A stretch of 62,883 bases of DNA from Pseudomonas sp. 6D_7.1_Bac1 (GTDB taxonomy: Bacteria; Pseudomonadota; Gammaproteobacteria; Pseudomonadales; Pseudomonadaceae). Position 1 is the stretch's first letter; every line of letters starts with the position of its first letter. The notes under the pieces are model-generated. The model made no database searches. It was not told the origin of the DNA and was given only the letters and a program-made list of their open reading frames with translations. The DNA is taken from NCBI RefSeq assembly GCF_025465945.1, contig NZ_JANLNW010000073.1:1-62883 (forward strand). The letters are read 5' to 3'. This document shows, in pieces, positions 44,901-53,151 of the stretch. A program made the translations under genes and the position numbers.

Positions 44901-45035
44901 GGTGAACGACGGGTCTTCTTCGCGCCCCAGGTTGAGGTACGAGAACACCCCCATCAGCAAGGCGACGAACATCAGGTACCAGACGAAGGACTGATGCTTG
45001 AGGGCCCATTCGGATAAGTTGAAGCTCCCTTTCAT
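41982..45035 (-). CDS. triC: RND efflux pump, TriC-like
   Basis: This 1017-residue inner-membrane pump is of the hydrophobe/amphiphile efflux type. It has the twelve-segment RND layout with two large periplasmic loops. The proton-relay aspartates are in SLGLLVDDAMITVEMMV. It resembles P. aeruginosa TriC, and the operon with two membrane fusion proteins is the hallmark of TriABC, which exports triclosan and other compounds with the outer-membrane channel OpmH encoded elsewhere. The start overlaps the triB stop by four bases. Natural substrates are not known. Confidence 0.88.
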   Translation of the reverse strand: MKGSFNLSEWALKHQSFVWYLMFVALLMGVFSYLNLGREEDPSFTIKTMVIQTRWPGATQEETLKQVTDRIEKKLEELDSLDYVKSYTRPGESTVYVYLRDTTSGKDIPEIWYQVRKKINDIRGTFPQGIQGPSFNDEFGDVFGSIYAFTADGLSMRQLRDYVEQARVEIRDVPGLGKIEMVGQQNEVLYLNFSTRKLAALGIDQRQVVQSLQTQNAVTPAGVIEAGPERISVRTSGQFASEKDLAAVNLRLNDRFYRLADIAEITRGYVDPASPLFRFNGQPAIGLAIAMQKGGNIQAFGKALHKRIDELTADLPVGVGVHKVSDQAEVVEEAVGGFTSALFEAVIIVLLVSFISLGVRAGLVVACSIPLVLAMVFVFMEYSGITMQRISLGALIISLGLLVDDAMITVEMMVTRLEMGETKEQAATFAYTSTAFPMLTGTLVTVAGFVPIGLNASSAGEYTFTLFAVIAVAMIVSWIVAVLFAPVIGVHILSANVKPHAAEPGRIGKAFNSGLLWSMRNRWWAIGITVLCFLLAVFSMRFVQNQFFPSSDRPEILVDLNLPQNASMDETRKAVDRLEATLKGDPDIVRWSTYIGQGAIRFYLPLDQQLQNPYYAQLVIVSKDFKSRAVLSERLRERLRKDFVGIGSYVQALEMGPPVGRPMQYRVSGPDIDQVRKHAIDLASELDKSPHIGEIIFDWNEPGKVLRIDIAQDKARQLGLSSADVANLMNSIVSGSAVTQVDDDIYLINVVGRAVDAERGTPETLQNLQIVTPGGTSIPLLAFATVRYELEQPLVWRRDRKPTITIKAAVRDEIQPTDLVKLLKPAIDTFAAGLPVGYKVATGGTVEESGKAQGPIAKVVPLMLFLMATFLMIQLHSVQKLFLVASVAPLGLIGVVLALVPSGTPMGFVAILGILALIGIIIRNSVILVTQIDEFERNGYSPWDAVVQATEHRRRPILLTAAAASLGMIPIAREVFWGPMAYAMIGGIIVATLLTLLFLPALYVAWYKIKEPKKTVQ

Positions 45036-46099
45036 CGCGGGCTGTCCTCGTCGACTTTGACTTTTTGCCCCGGTTTGAGGCTGTTCACACCGGCGCTGAC
45101 CACTCGCTCACCGCTTTTGACACCGTGCCCGAGAATTACGCTGTCAGCACCACGGCTGAGCAGGGTGACGTCTCGCGGGGAAACGGTTTGGGTCTGTTTG
45201 TCGACCACCCAGATACGGGTTTTGCCGTCGACTTCCTGCACGGCCGTCAGCGGCAATTCGATACGCGGCTCGATGGCTGAGCTCAAGGTCACGCTGATCG
45301 CCGTGCCAAGACGAAAACCCGGTGGAGTCTCGGCCAGAGTCAAACGAGCGCGACGGGTACGGGTCGCACTTTGCGCCTGCGGCTCGATCTCACGGACGGT
45401 GGCCGTGGCGTGAATGGTGGGATCAAGTTGCGCCGCCACTTCAAACACGACGTCGGTGGGCAGCCGCTCGGCGAGGCCCGCCGGCAGGTCGATCACCGCC
45501 TCCTTGATGTCCGGCCGCGCCAACGTCACCACTTGCTGGCCCGCCGTGACGACCTGCCCGGCCTCGGCGTTCCAGGCCGTGACAATCGCGGCGTGGTCGG
45601 TGCGCAGTTCGGTGTAATTGAGCTGGTCATTGGCCTGGCTGACCGAGGCGTTGGCTTGATCCAGCGAAGCCTGGGTGGTTTTCAGGTTGGTCTGGGCGAT
45701 GTCCAGTTGCGCCTGGGCACCCACACCTTGGTTGAACAGTTCCTGCTGACGGCGTGCATTGGCCTGGGCGTTGATCAACTGCGCCTCGATCTTCGCCAGA
45801 TCGCCCTGGGCGGCACGTAACTGGTTCTGCTGGTCGGTCGGGTCGAGGGTCGCCAGCAGGGCGCCCTTCTTGACCTCACTGCCGACATCCACATTGCGGC
45901 TGGCGATTCGTCCCGGCACACGGAAACCGATGTTGCTTTCAAAGCGCGCCTGAATGTTACCGGCGAAACGCCCGAGGTCTTGCTGGTCCAGAGACTGCAC
46001 TTCGATGGACAGCACCGGGCGCACAGGCTCTGGCGGCGCCTCCTGTTTCGAACAGGCAGCCAATAGCAGGCCCACCGATAACAGCAACACACGCTTCAT
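45032..46099 (-). CDS. triB: RND membrane fusion protein, TriB-like
   Basis: This 355-residue lipoprotein has the lipobox LLLAAC-S, so Cys16 would be acylated. It has the usual barrel, lipoyl (GRIASRNVDVGSEVKKGALLATLDP) and alpha-hairpin domains (about 95-165). It is one of two adjacent fusion proteins in this operon and overlaps both neighbours by 4 nt. In P. aeruginosa both TriA and TriB are needed for pumping. Confidence 0.88.
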   Translation of the reverse strand: MKRVLLLSVGLLLAACSKQEAPPEPVRPVLSIEVQSLDQQDLGRFAGNIQARFESNIGFRVPGRIASRNVDVGSEVKKGALLATLDPTDQQNQLRAAQGDLAKIEAQLINAQANARRQQELFNQGVGAQAQLDIAQTNLKTTQASLDQANASVSQANDQLNYTELRTDHAAIVTAWNAEAGQVVTAGQQVVTLARPDIKEAVIDLPAGLAERLPTDVVFEVAAQLDPTIHATATVREIEPQAQSATRTRRARLTLAETPPGFRLGTAISVTLSSAIEPRIELPLTAVQEVDGKTRIWVVDKQTQTVSPRDVTLLSRGADSVILGHGVKSGERVVSAGVNSLKPGQKVKVDEDSPR

Positions 46100-47205
46100 G
46101 GCTGGGCTCCCGACGATTGAGCCGAACCTTCGGCGGGCGGTGTGACGATCTCTACCAACACATCGGGATGCAACAATTGGCCGCCGGCCGTGACGACTTT
46201 CTCGCCGCCGTTCAGGCCTTCGCTGATGATCACTTTGCCGGTCAGATAGCGGCCGACCTTGACCGTGTGTAACTGAGCCTTGCCATCAGCGTCCACTGTC
46301 CACACGGCTGGCTCGCTGAGGTTCTTGGTCAGCGCCGCCCAGGGCAACTCGACCACAGACTTGCCCGGCACTTTGGCCGTGGCACTGACCACCGAGCCCA
46401 GCCGCATGCCTTCGGGCAATTCGCTGAGGGTAACTTTGACCTGCACCGTACCGGTTTGCGCCGACACCGCCGGGGTGATTTCGCGCACAGTACCGGTGGT
46501 TTTGATCTTCGGATTGTCGAGCAGACTGACCATCACCGATCGGTCCGATGGCGGTGCGCTCAACAACGATTCATAGATATTGAACACCGCGTCACGCTCG
46601 CCATCCCGAGCCAGACTGAAAATCGGCACCGTGGCCTGCACTACCTGGCCGACTTCAGCCTGACGCGCGGTGATCACACCGGGCGCGTCGGCCACCAGCG
46701 CGGTGTAACTCAATTGTTCGCGGGCATTGGCCAACTGCGCCTGCGCGGCGGTCAACGCGCTCTGGTTGCTACTCAACGCAGCTTGAGCGGAATCGTATTC
46801 GCTTTGGCTGGTGTAGCCCTTGGGCAGGAGTTTTTGCTGGCGCACGAAGGCAGCGGCGGCCTGCTTGACCCGCGCCTGCTCGGCGACCACCTGGGCCTGG
46901 GCTGAATCAACACTGCTCTGCAGGTCTTTCGGGTCGAGTCTGGCCAACACTTGTTTGGCCGAAACGCGATCGCCGATATCCACCATGCGCTGGATGATCT
47001 TGCCGGCAACGCGGAACGACAACTGCGTCTGAACCCGTGCCTGTACATCGCCGGTCAAGGTGACCGAGGCCGCGAAATTCGCAGGCTTGACCTCTTGCAC
47101 AAACACCCGTGGACGTTCCTTATCGACCGGCTTCTTGTCACCGCACGCGGCCAATAGGGCAAAGAGACTCAGGCCAACGATACATTTCAATCCGGGACCA
47201 GCCAT
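46096..47205 (-). CDS. triA: RND membrane fusion protein, TriA-like
   Basis: This 369-residue lipoprotein has the lipobox ALLAAC-G at about residue 21. Lipoyl half-motifs and the coiled hairpin (SVDSAQAQVVAEQARVKQAAAAF) are seen. It is first in triABC, with AAGGAG before its start. A class A REPIN and about 170 nt separate it from the next gene. Confidence 0.88.
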   Translation of the reverse strand: MAGPGLKCIVGLSLFALLAACGDKKPVDKERPRVFVQEVKPANFAASVTLTGDVQARVQTQLSFRVAGKIIQRMVDIGDRVSAKQVLARLDPKDLQSSVDSAQAQVVAEQARVKQAAAAFVRQQKLLPKGYTSQSEYDSAQAALSSNQSALTAAQAQLANAREQLSYTALVADAPGVITARQAEVGQVVQATVPIFSLARDGERDAVFNIYESLLSAPPSDRSVMVSLLDNPKIKTTGTVREITPAVSAQTGTVQVKVTLSELPEGMRLGSVVSATAKVPGKSVVELPWAALTKNLSEPAVWTVDADGKAQLHTVKVGRYLTGKVIISEGLNGGEKVVTAGGQLLHPDVLVEIVTPPAEGSAQSSGAQP

Positions 47206-47377
47206 GCAGGCTCCTTTGCGTAATACGGGCGGACAAGTGTCGATACGACTGTGAGCTTAGATCAGGGTTCAGCCGCTGTACCCAGAGGCTGAAAATTGAG
47301 GGCGCTTTGTGGCGAGGGGAGCGGGCTGGATACACTGTGTGGAACTGGCCGGATTGATTGGCGACTGACACACCCAA

Positions 47378-47467
47378 TCGCGAGCAGGCTCGCTCCCACA
47401 GGGGATCGTCGGTGAGCACTTATTTTGTGTTCACTGAAGATCAATGTGGGAGCGAGCCTGCTCGCGA
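47378..47467. repeat. REPIN, class A (R11)
   Basis: Inverted class A units at 47378-47400 and 47445-47467 share the spacer word TTCACTGAAGATCAA with R1. The element lies between the end of the ABC-importer operon and triA. Confidence 0.92.
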
Positions 47468-47501
47468 TGGCGTCCGAAAGATCACCGCAAAGGTCAGTGA
47501 C

Positions 47502-48386
47502 TCACCCCCGCCACTTCCCGCCTTCGACAATCACGCTCTCAGGCTGGGTGTCGTCGCTCAGTTCTTTACGCACGTACTGGTCGTAGAGTTTGAGCAGGTA
47601 CTTGTCTTCACCCAGCTTCGCCAGCTCGGCGTTGACCCAGTCGCGCAGTTCGATGTTGCCCTTCTTCACCGCTGGCGCGATGGGCGCCTCGGCACCGAGG
47701 GTTTCGGTCAACACGCGGTAGCCCGGGTTTTGCTTGGCCCAGCTGAACAGCACCAGGTTGTCTTGGGCATACGCATCGCCGCGACCACTGGCCAGGGCTT
47801 GCAGCGACTCGGTGTTTTTCTCGAACTTGAGCAACTTCCAGTCCGGATGGTTCTTGGTCAGCCAGATATCGGCGGTGGTGCCAGTGGTCACGATAGTGGT
47901 GCGGGTTGCCAGGTCATCGAGGCTCTTCACCAGGCTTGCCTGCGGCACCAGCGCCTGCACCGCGACCTTGAGGTTCGGGTTGGTGAATTCCACCGCTTCC
48001 TTGCGCTCAGGGGTAACGGTCATGTTGGCGAGGATCAGGTCGACCTTGTCGCTTTGCAGGAACGGAATCCGGCTCGCCGGCTCGACCGCGACGAATTCGA
48101 CCTTGTTCTCGTCGCCCAGCAGATCCTTGGCAAATTGACGGCCGATGTCGGTATCAAAACCCACATAGCGCCCTGCCTCATCGACGAAACCGAACGGCGG
48201 TTTGTCGGTGAATACGCCGACGATCAGCTTGTCCCGGGCTTTGATTTTTTCCAGGTAGCTGGCCGCAGGCGCCGCGCTGGCGGCAGAGGCCGCGGGCTTG
48301 GCGGCTTCTTCGGATTTGTTGCAACCGGCCAACAGCGCGAGGCCAAACAATGGGAGTAGCAGCAGTGAAGACTTGGCAGTTTTCAT
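47502..48386 (-). CDS. Polar amino-acid-type ABC binding lipoprotein
   Basis: This 294-residue family 3 solute-binding protein has a lipoprotein signal (LALLAGC-N, Cys22) followed by an Ala/Ser-rich linker of about 20 residues. The mature domain starts KARDKLIVGVFTDKPPFGFVDEAGRYVGFDTD, the family signature. It overlaps the ATPase gene by 4 nt. It is the last gene of a four-gene importer operon. The ligand may be a sulfur amino acid, judging by neighbours only. Confidence 0.88.
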   Translation of the reverse strand: MKTAKSSLLLLPLFGLALLAGCNKSEEAAKPAASAASAAPAASYLEKIKARDKLIVGVFTDKPPFGFVDEAGRYVGFDTDIGRQFAKDLLGDENKVEFVAVEPASRIPFLQSDKVDLILANMTVTPERKEAVEFTNPNLKVAVQALVPQASLVKSLDDLATRTTIVTTGTTADIWLTKNHPDWKLLKFEKNTESLQALASGRGDAYAQDNLVLFSWAKQNPGYRVLTETLGAEAPIAPAVKKGNIELRDWVNAELAKLGEDKYLLKLYDQYVRKELSDDTQPESVIVEGGKWRG

Positions 48387-49165
48387 GACAGTTCCAATTC
48401 CTTTTCAAGAGTCTTTTTGGGCAGTGCTTCGACGTAGGAGAACTTCTCCAGGAACTGCTGCGCTCGTGCGGTTTGCGGGTTCGTAAAGAACATCTCGGGA
48501 GGGTTTTGTTCAAGGATGCGCCCGGCATCCATGAACACAATGCGGTCGGCCACCGCGCGGGCGAAGGCCATTTCGTGGGTGACGATCAACAGGGTCATGC
48601 CGTCGCGGGCGAGGCCTTGAATCACCTCCAGCACCTCCTTGACCATCTCCGGATCAAGGGCTGCAGTGACTTCATCGAACAGCATCACCTGTGGGTTCAT
48701 GCACAGCGAACGAACGATGGCGATCCGTTGTTGCTGACCACCGGACAGCTGTCGCGGGAAAGCGTCACGCTTGTCCGCCAGGCCGACCCGCTCCAGCAGC
48801 GTTAACGCTTGCCCCCGGGCTTCACGTAGTGGGCGTTTTTGCACCTTGAGTGGGCCAAGCAGGAGGTTGTCAAGCACGCTCATGTGCGGGAACAGGTGAT
48901 AACTCTGGAACACCATGCCGATCTGCTGGCGCACCTCGCGCCAGTCGGTGGCCTTGCTCAGCAACTCGCGTCCGGCAAAGCGCAGCTCGCCACTGTGGGC
49001 GACCTCCAGGCCGTTGAGGCAACGCAGTAAGGTGCTTTTACCGCAGCCGCTGGGGCCGAGGATGACGATCACTTCGCCGGTTTCGACGCTCAAGTCGATC
49101 CCGTTGAGGACCTGGTGTTCTCCGAAGAATTTGTTGAAACCCTTGAACTCGATCAATGCGTTCAT
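48383..49165 (-). CDS. Polar amino-acid-type ABC ATPase
   Basis: This 260-residue ATPase has Walker A GPSGCGKST, signature LSGGQQQRIAIVRSL and Walker B VMLFDEVTAALD. The Thr-to-Val change next to the Walker B end (DEVTAALD in place of DEPTSALD) is common in this group. It overlaps both neighbours by 4 nt. Confidence 0.9.
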   Translation of the reverse strand: MNALIEFKGFNKFFGEHQVLNGIDLSVETGEVIVILGPSGCGKSTLLRCLNGLEVAHSGELRFAGRELLSKATDWREVRQQIGMVFQSYHLFPHMSVLDNLLLGPLKVQKRPLREARGQALTLLERVGLADKRDAFPRQLSGGQQQRIAIVRSLCMNPQVMLFDEVTAALDPEMVKEVLEVIQGLARDGMTLLIVTHEMAFARAVADRIVFMDAGRILEQNPPEMFFTNPQTARAQQFLEKFSYVEALPKKTLEKELELS

Positions 49166-49821
49166 GCTTGCGTCCAGCGCCGTTCCAGCACGCGTGAGGC
49201 GGCCGAGAGCGGGTAGCAGATAAAGAAGAAAAACAGGAATAACGCGCCGTAGATCAACACCGATTCGTAGGTGCGTTCGATGATCTGCTGGCCGACCTTG
49301 ATCACGTCGACCACGCCGATCAACACCGCCAGCGAGCTGGTCTTGATGATCCGCGTGTAGACGTTGATGGTCGGTGGCGTCATGCGTTTCAGTGCCTGGG
49401 GCAGCAGCACGTAACCGAAGAGTTGCGGGCCGGAAAGCCCGATCGACAGCCCCGCTTCACGCTGGCCACGGGGCAAGGAATGCAGTGCACCGCGCACCAC
49501 TTCGCCGACTTCACTGGCGCCCCACAACGACAGCACCAGCACCGCGCACCCGAAGCTCGGAAGGCTCAGGCCAAAAAAAATCGGCAGACCGAAGAACAGC
49601 AAATACAACCAGACCAGCACCGGGATCGCCCGGAACAGCTCAAGATAGACCCGCAGCAACGCGTTCAGCCATGTCGAATTCAGGCTGCGCAACACGCCGT
49701 AGAAGACTCCGCCAACGGTACTGATGGCGATGCTCAAAAAGGAAATCGACAAGGTTTGCCCAGCGCCTTTGGCCAACTGCGGCAAGGACACCCAGAGCAG
49801 CTCAAGACCCGAACTGGCCAT
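49162..49821 (-). CDS. Polar amino-acid-type ABC permease 2
   Basis: This 219-residue HisMQ-type permease has about five membrane segments. The coupling loop is SLPRGQREAGLSIGLSGPQLFGYVLLPQALKRMTP. AAGGAGG precedes the start. It overlaps the upstream permease gene by 20 nt. Confidence 0.9.
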   Translation of the reverse strand: MASSGLELLWVSLPQLAKGAGQTLSISFLSIAISTVGGVFYGVLRSLNSTWLNALLRVYLELFRAIPVLVWLYLLFFGLPIFFGLSLPSFGCAVLVLSLWGASEVGEVVRGALHSLPRGQREAGLSIGLSGPQLFGYVLLPQALKRMTPPTINVYTRIIKTSSLAVLIGVVDVIKVGQQIIERTYESVLIYGALFLFFFFICYPLSAASRVLERRWTQA

Positions 49822-50467
49822 GCTGGAGCCTCCTTTCCAGACGGCTGAGCAGCAGCGACAACGGCAAGAACAGCAGCACGCAGATCAACGTCAGCACGGC
49901 GAGCATTTCGTAGGTTTTGTAATACAGCGCGATGTAGCTCTTGGTGGTGTAGAGAATCTCCGGCACCGCCACCGCCGACACCACGGTGGTCTCCTTGAGC
50001 AGGAAAATGAAGTTGGCGAACAGCGAAGGCAGGCTGAGGATACCCGCTTGCGGCAGGATCACGTAGCGCAGCAACTGCCAGTGGGACAGACCGATGGAGC
50101 GCCCCGATTCCAGTTGCGCCGCGGGCACCGCTTCAACGCCGGCCCGCAGTACCTCGGTGAGGTAGGCACCGCCCAGAAAGGTCATGGTGATGATCGCCGC
50201 CGCAAAGCCGGAAACCTTCACCCCAAGCGCGGGTAAGGCGAAATAGACGAAGAACAGTTGAATCAGCAGCGGAGTGTTGCGCGCCAGCTCCACGTACAAC
50301 GCCACCAGGCGCTGCAAGTACGGCGTGCGGAACACCAGGAGGGTCGCGTTGATCAGCGCCACCAGCAGCGAAGTGCCGATGGCGATCAGGCCGACCTGCA
50401 GCGTCACGCCCACGGCGCGCAGAAACGCCGGCAGAGTGCTGAGGATGAAAGCGTAATCGAACGTCAT
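49802..50467 (-). CDS. Polar amino-acid-type ABC permease 1
   Basis: This 221-residue HisMQ-type permease is first in the operon. The coupling loop is VPAAQLESGRSIGLSHWQLLRYVILPQAGI. ATG 50467 (MTFDYAFILSTLP) is chosen with AGGATC upstream. The frame is open for 34 more codons but these contain no usable start. A 13-nt word AAACATTTAAATA, shared with the atsR promoter, lies 99-111 nt upstream. Confidence 0.9.
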   Translation of the reverse strand: MTFDYAFILSTLPAFLRAVGVTLQVGLIAIGTSLLVALINATLLVFRTPYLQRLVALYVELARNTPLLIQLFFVYFALPALGVKVSGFAAAIITMTFLGGAYLTEVLRAGVEAVPAAQLESGRSIGLSHWQLLRYVILPQAGILSLPSLFANFIFLLKETTVVSAVAVPEILYTTKSYIALYYKTYEMLAVLTLICVLLFLPLSLLLSRLERRLQHGQFGS

Positions 50468-50565
50468 TGAAGATCCTGAACGCCGCAGGGTAAGCGACGG
50501 TGGCGCAGTCCATTGGGCTGTGGATAACAGCCCGGCAGGCACCGACTTTAAAGGTATAAAAAGAA

Positions 50566-50578
50566 ACATTTAAATACC
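50566..50578. promoter_or_regulatory. Shared 13-mer upstream of ABC importer
   Basis: AAACATTTAAATA occurs here and at 62697-62709 before atsR, both upstream of minus-strand sulfur-uptake genes. It may be part of a common regulator site or a -10 region. Confidence 0.35.
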
Positions 50579-50751
50579 GATAAAGCATATTGATATCACG
50601 CAAAAAACTATCTGACGGATTGGCGCTGTCAGCGAGAGACAGCTATTTTCCTTTGCGCTGTAGGAAGGATCTATTTTTCGAAATCCCCCTCCAAGGACAT
50701 GCAGCGTGCGGCCACACTCCCCCCGGCCGAACCATCACAAGGACGATAAAA

Positions 50752-50847
50752 ATGGCAGACGTAAAAACACCCCAGCGGCTGGATCCGCAGGAGATCGTGA
50801 AGTTATTGGTGGCGTTGCGTAGGGCGTTGGAGGCCAAAGCGGCCTGA
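50752..50847 (+). CDS. Micro-ORF divergent from ABC importer
   Basis: This 31-codon frame reads MADVKTPQRLDPQEIVKLL and then VALRRALEAKAA. AAGGA lies 9 nt before ATG. The peptide would form one charged amphipathic helix. It is alone between the ABC importer and a REPIN. It loosely resembles the 22-residue micro-ORF at 34559 (an xPxQI/QEI turn followed by an ALRxA helix). Nothing else indicates a function. Confidence 0.45.
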   Translation: MADVKTPQRLDPQEIVKLLVALRRALEAKAA

Positions 50848-50862
50848 TCGATCTTTTGATCC

Positions 50863-50987
50863 TGTGGCGAGGGAGCTTGCTCCCGCTCGGGTGCGCAGCA
50901 GCCGCATAGCCTGCCGGTGAGATGTATCAGACAGAATGTTTTGGGGTCGCTTCGCAACCCAGCGGGAGCAAGCTCCCTCGCCACAGG
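50863..50987. repeat. REPIN, class B (R12)
   Basis: Inverted class B units lie at 50863-50887 and 50963-50987. It follows the micro-ORF and precedes the metQ terminator. Confidence 0.92.
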
Positions 50988-50996
50988 TGGAAGCAT

Positions 50997-51031
50997 AAAA
51001 AACGCCGACGCTATCGAAAGCCGTCGGCGTT
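50997..51031 (-). terminator. metQ-like gene terminator
   Basis: Perfect 10-bp arms (AACGCCGACG and complement) with an 11-nt loop are followed on the minus strand by a U-run. It lies 29 nt past the stop of the gene at 51060. Confidence 0.9.
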
Positions 51032-51059
51032 GAAACCTTGAAAAGGGTTTACCGCTCAA

Positions 51060-51842
51060 TCAGAACGCTGGCAGTACCGCGCCGCCGTACTTCTTGGCGA
51101 TGAATGCTTTCACTTCAGGGCTGGTCAGGGCCTTGGCCAGTTTCTGGATCGCCACGCTGTCCTTGTTGTCTGGACGCGCGACCAGGAAGTTCACGTACGG
51201 CGAATCCGCCCCTTCGATCACCAGCGCGTCTTTAGCCGGGTTCAGACCCGCTTCCAGCGCGTAATTGGTATTGATCATGTCCAGGTCGACCTGATCCAGC
51301 ACACGCGGCAGCATGGCCGATTCCAGTTCCTTGAACTTGAAGTTGTGCGGGTTCTTGGCGATGTCTTTTGGAGTCGCCAGGGCGTTTTTCGGGTCTTTCA
51401 ACTCGATCAGGCCGGCTTTCTGCAACAGGATCAGCGCACGGCCGCTGTTGCTGCCTTCGTTCGGGATAGCGATGGTCGCGCCATCTTTCAACTCAGCCAG
51501 GGTTTTGACTTTCTTCGAATAGCCGCCGAACGGTTCGACGTGCACGCCGATCACGGTCACCAGGTGAGTGCCTTTGCCTTCGTTGAAGCTGTTCAGGTAC
51601 GGCAGGGTCTGGAAGTAGTTGGCGTCCAGACGCTTCTGATCGACCTGCACGTTCGGTTGTACGTAGTCGGTGAAGACCTTGATTTCCAGATCCACGCCTT
51701 CTTTGGCGAGGGTTGGCTTGATCAGTTCGAGAATCTCGGCGTGCGGCACTGGCGTTGCGGCAACCACCAGTTTCTCGCCAGCCTGGGCCAGACCAGTGGT
51801 CAGGGCAGCCGCCAGTGCGGTGAACAACAGAACCTTTTTCAT
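51060..51842 (-). CDS. MetQ/NlpA-family binding protein, orphan
   Basis: This 260-residue protein has a Sec signal (about 1-21, LAQAGEKLVV) with no lipobox. It shows the NlpA pattern with ATPVPHAEILELIKPTLAKEGVDLEIKVFTDYVQPN and ANYFQTLPYLNSF, and is closer to true MetQ than the protein at 38597. No metNI genes adjoin it, so it must serve a transporter encoded elsewhere, possibly the MetN/MetI pair at 39-41 kb. It has its own promoter and terminator. Confidence 0.9.
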   Translation of the reverse strand: MKKVLLFTALAAALTTGLAQAGEKLVVAATPVPHAEILELIKPTLAKEGVDLEIKVFTDYVQPNVQVDQKRLDANYFQTLPYLNSFNEGKGTHLVTVIGVHVEPFGGYSKKVKTLAELKDGATIAIPNEGSNSGRALILLQKAGLIELKDPKNALATPKDIAKNPHNFKFKELESAMLPRVLDQVDLDMINTNYALEAGLNPAKDALVIEGADSPYVNFLVARPDNKDSVAIQKLAKALTSPEVKAFIAKKYGGAVLPAF

Positions 51843-52009
51843 GCAGTGTCCTTATTTGTCGTTGTCGACAACGGCTAAAAAATGAAGTGCCAGTGAAGTG
51901 CTATCGCTGGTGTGGAGCGGACAATACCGAGATTTTTTATTCCCGAACAATATCTTTTATTCACTTTCATATTCCATTTTGTTCGCACACCAAAAAAGAC
52001 ACTTAACCC

Positions 52010-52156
52010 TGTGGCGAGGGAGCTTGTCGGAACGCCGCACCGTCCCGTTCGATTGCGCAGCAATCGCAATCCGATGAACGCGACTTGCCTGACAGAAATC
52101 GGTTGCTGATTTTGGGGTCGCTTCGCAACCCAGCGGGAGCAAGCTCCCTCGCCACA
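52010..52156. repeat. REPIN, class B, damaged (R13)
   Basis: A truncated class B unit (52010-52026, breaking off after GAGCTTG) and a full inverted unit (52132-52156) form a decayed element. It lies 3 nt past the stop of the sigma-54 activator gene. Confidence 0.8.
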
Positions 52157-52159
52157 GAG

Positions 52160-53095
52160 TTACAGGGTCTGCGTCAGGCTTTCGAGCACGCGTTTAAGCG
52201 CTGCGCGCTCACCGGCAGAACCGGTTTTGATGACCTGCGTTGTCTGTCGTTCGATCAACTCCAATGGCGACAACACCTGCGGCAGGTTCAAATGCGCAGG
52301 CTTTATTTCCTCGCCACTGCTCACCAGCAACGCAAAGTGAATGACATTTTCCAGTTCACGGGTATTGCCCGGCCAGCTGTGCTGTTCCAGAACCTGCTGG
52401 GCCGCGTCGCTGATGAACGGCACCGGCAAGTCAAGGCGTTGGCTGTAGATGCCGAGGAAATACTCGGCCAATGATTGAATATCACCGACTCGCTCACGCA
52501 AGGCCGGCAGTTCGAGTTGCCCTTCGCTGAGGTAGTGGTAGAGCCGCTCATGGAATTTGCCGGCCGCCACAGCTTGTGCCAGATCGATGCTGGTCGCCGC
52601 CACGAGCCGCACATCCACCGGGCTCGGTTGCTGCGCCCCCACACGGGTGACTTCGTGATTCTCCAGGGCGGCGAGCAATTTGATCTGAATCAGCAACGGC
52701 AAATCGCCGATTTCATCCAGGTACAACGTCCCGCCATTGGCTGAACCAAACCAGCCGGCGCGACTGCTGGCCGAACCACTGAAACTGCCGCCGGCATAAC
52801 CGAACAGCTCAGCGTCAGCGTAGGTCGGGCTGATGGCGCCGCAGTTGACCGACACGAACAGACCGCCGCGATCACTGGCACGGTGAATGTGCCGTGCCAG
52901 CAACTCTTTACCGCTGCCGGTTTCACCGCGAATCAACACCGAAATCGAGCGTGGCGCCAGTTGCTCCAGTTCCTGGCGCAACTGGCGCGAGCGCGGGTCG
53001 ACGAACACCAGCGCCTTGGCGCGAATGCTTAGCGGGCTTTTTTCAGCGTCGGGAAAGGTCAGCAATGGCTGACCGAAAGACTCATGCAAACTCAT
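52160..53095 (-). CDS. Sigma-54-dependent activator, SfnR-like
   Basis: This 311-residue protein is an AAA+ enhancer-binding domain with only a 35-residue N-terminal lead. Walker A is GETGSGKE at 57-64, Walker B carries LYLDEIGDLP near 127, and the arginine-finger region is HERLYHYLS. The loop that contacts sigma-54, normally GAFTGA, reads GSFSGS at 103-108. No typical C-terminal Fis-like helix-turn-helix is seen. SfnR, which controls dimethyl sulfone use in P. putida, is a sigma-54 activator of similar layout, and the sulfur neighbours suggest the same role. Identity with SfnR is an inference. Confidence 0.75.
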   Translation of the reverse strand: MSLHESFGQPLLTFPDAEKSPLSIRAKALVFVDPRSRQLRQELEQLAPRSISVLIRGETGSGKELLARHIHRASDRGGLFVSVNCGAISPTYADAELFGYAGGSFSGSASSRAGWFGSANGGTLYLDEIGDLPLLIQIKLLAALENHEVTRVGAQQPSPVDVRLVAATSIDLAQAVAAGKFHERLYHYLSEGQLELPALRERVGDIQSLAEYFLGIYSQRLDLPVPFISDAAQQVLEQHSWPGNTRELENVIHFALLVSSGEEIKPAHLNLPQVLSPLELIERQTTQVIKTGSAGERAALKRVLESLTQTL

Positions 53096-53151
53096 GGCAG
53101 ACTCCCGCCCCAAACCGCCGGCAGACGGGGGCGTTTAAATAAAAAATAGAT

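Noticed and set aside
51843..52009. SAM or S-box riboswitch before the metQ-like gene
   Set aside because: The leader is short and AT-rich, with no multi-helix junction pattern or terminator before the start codon.
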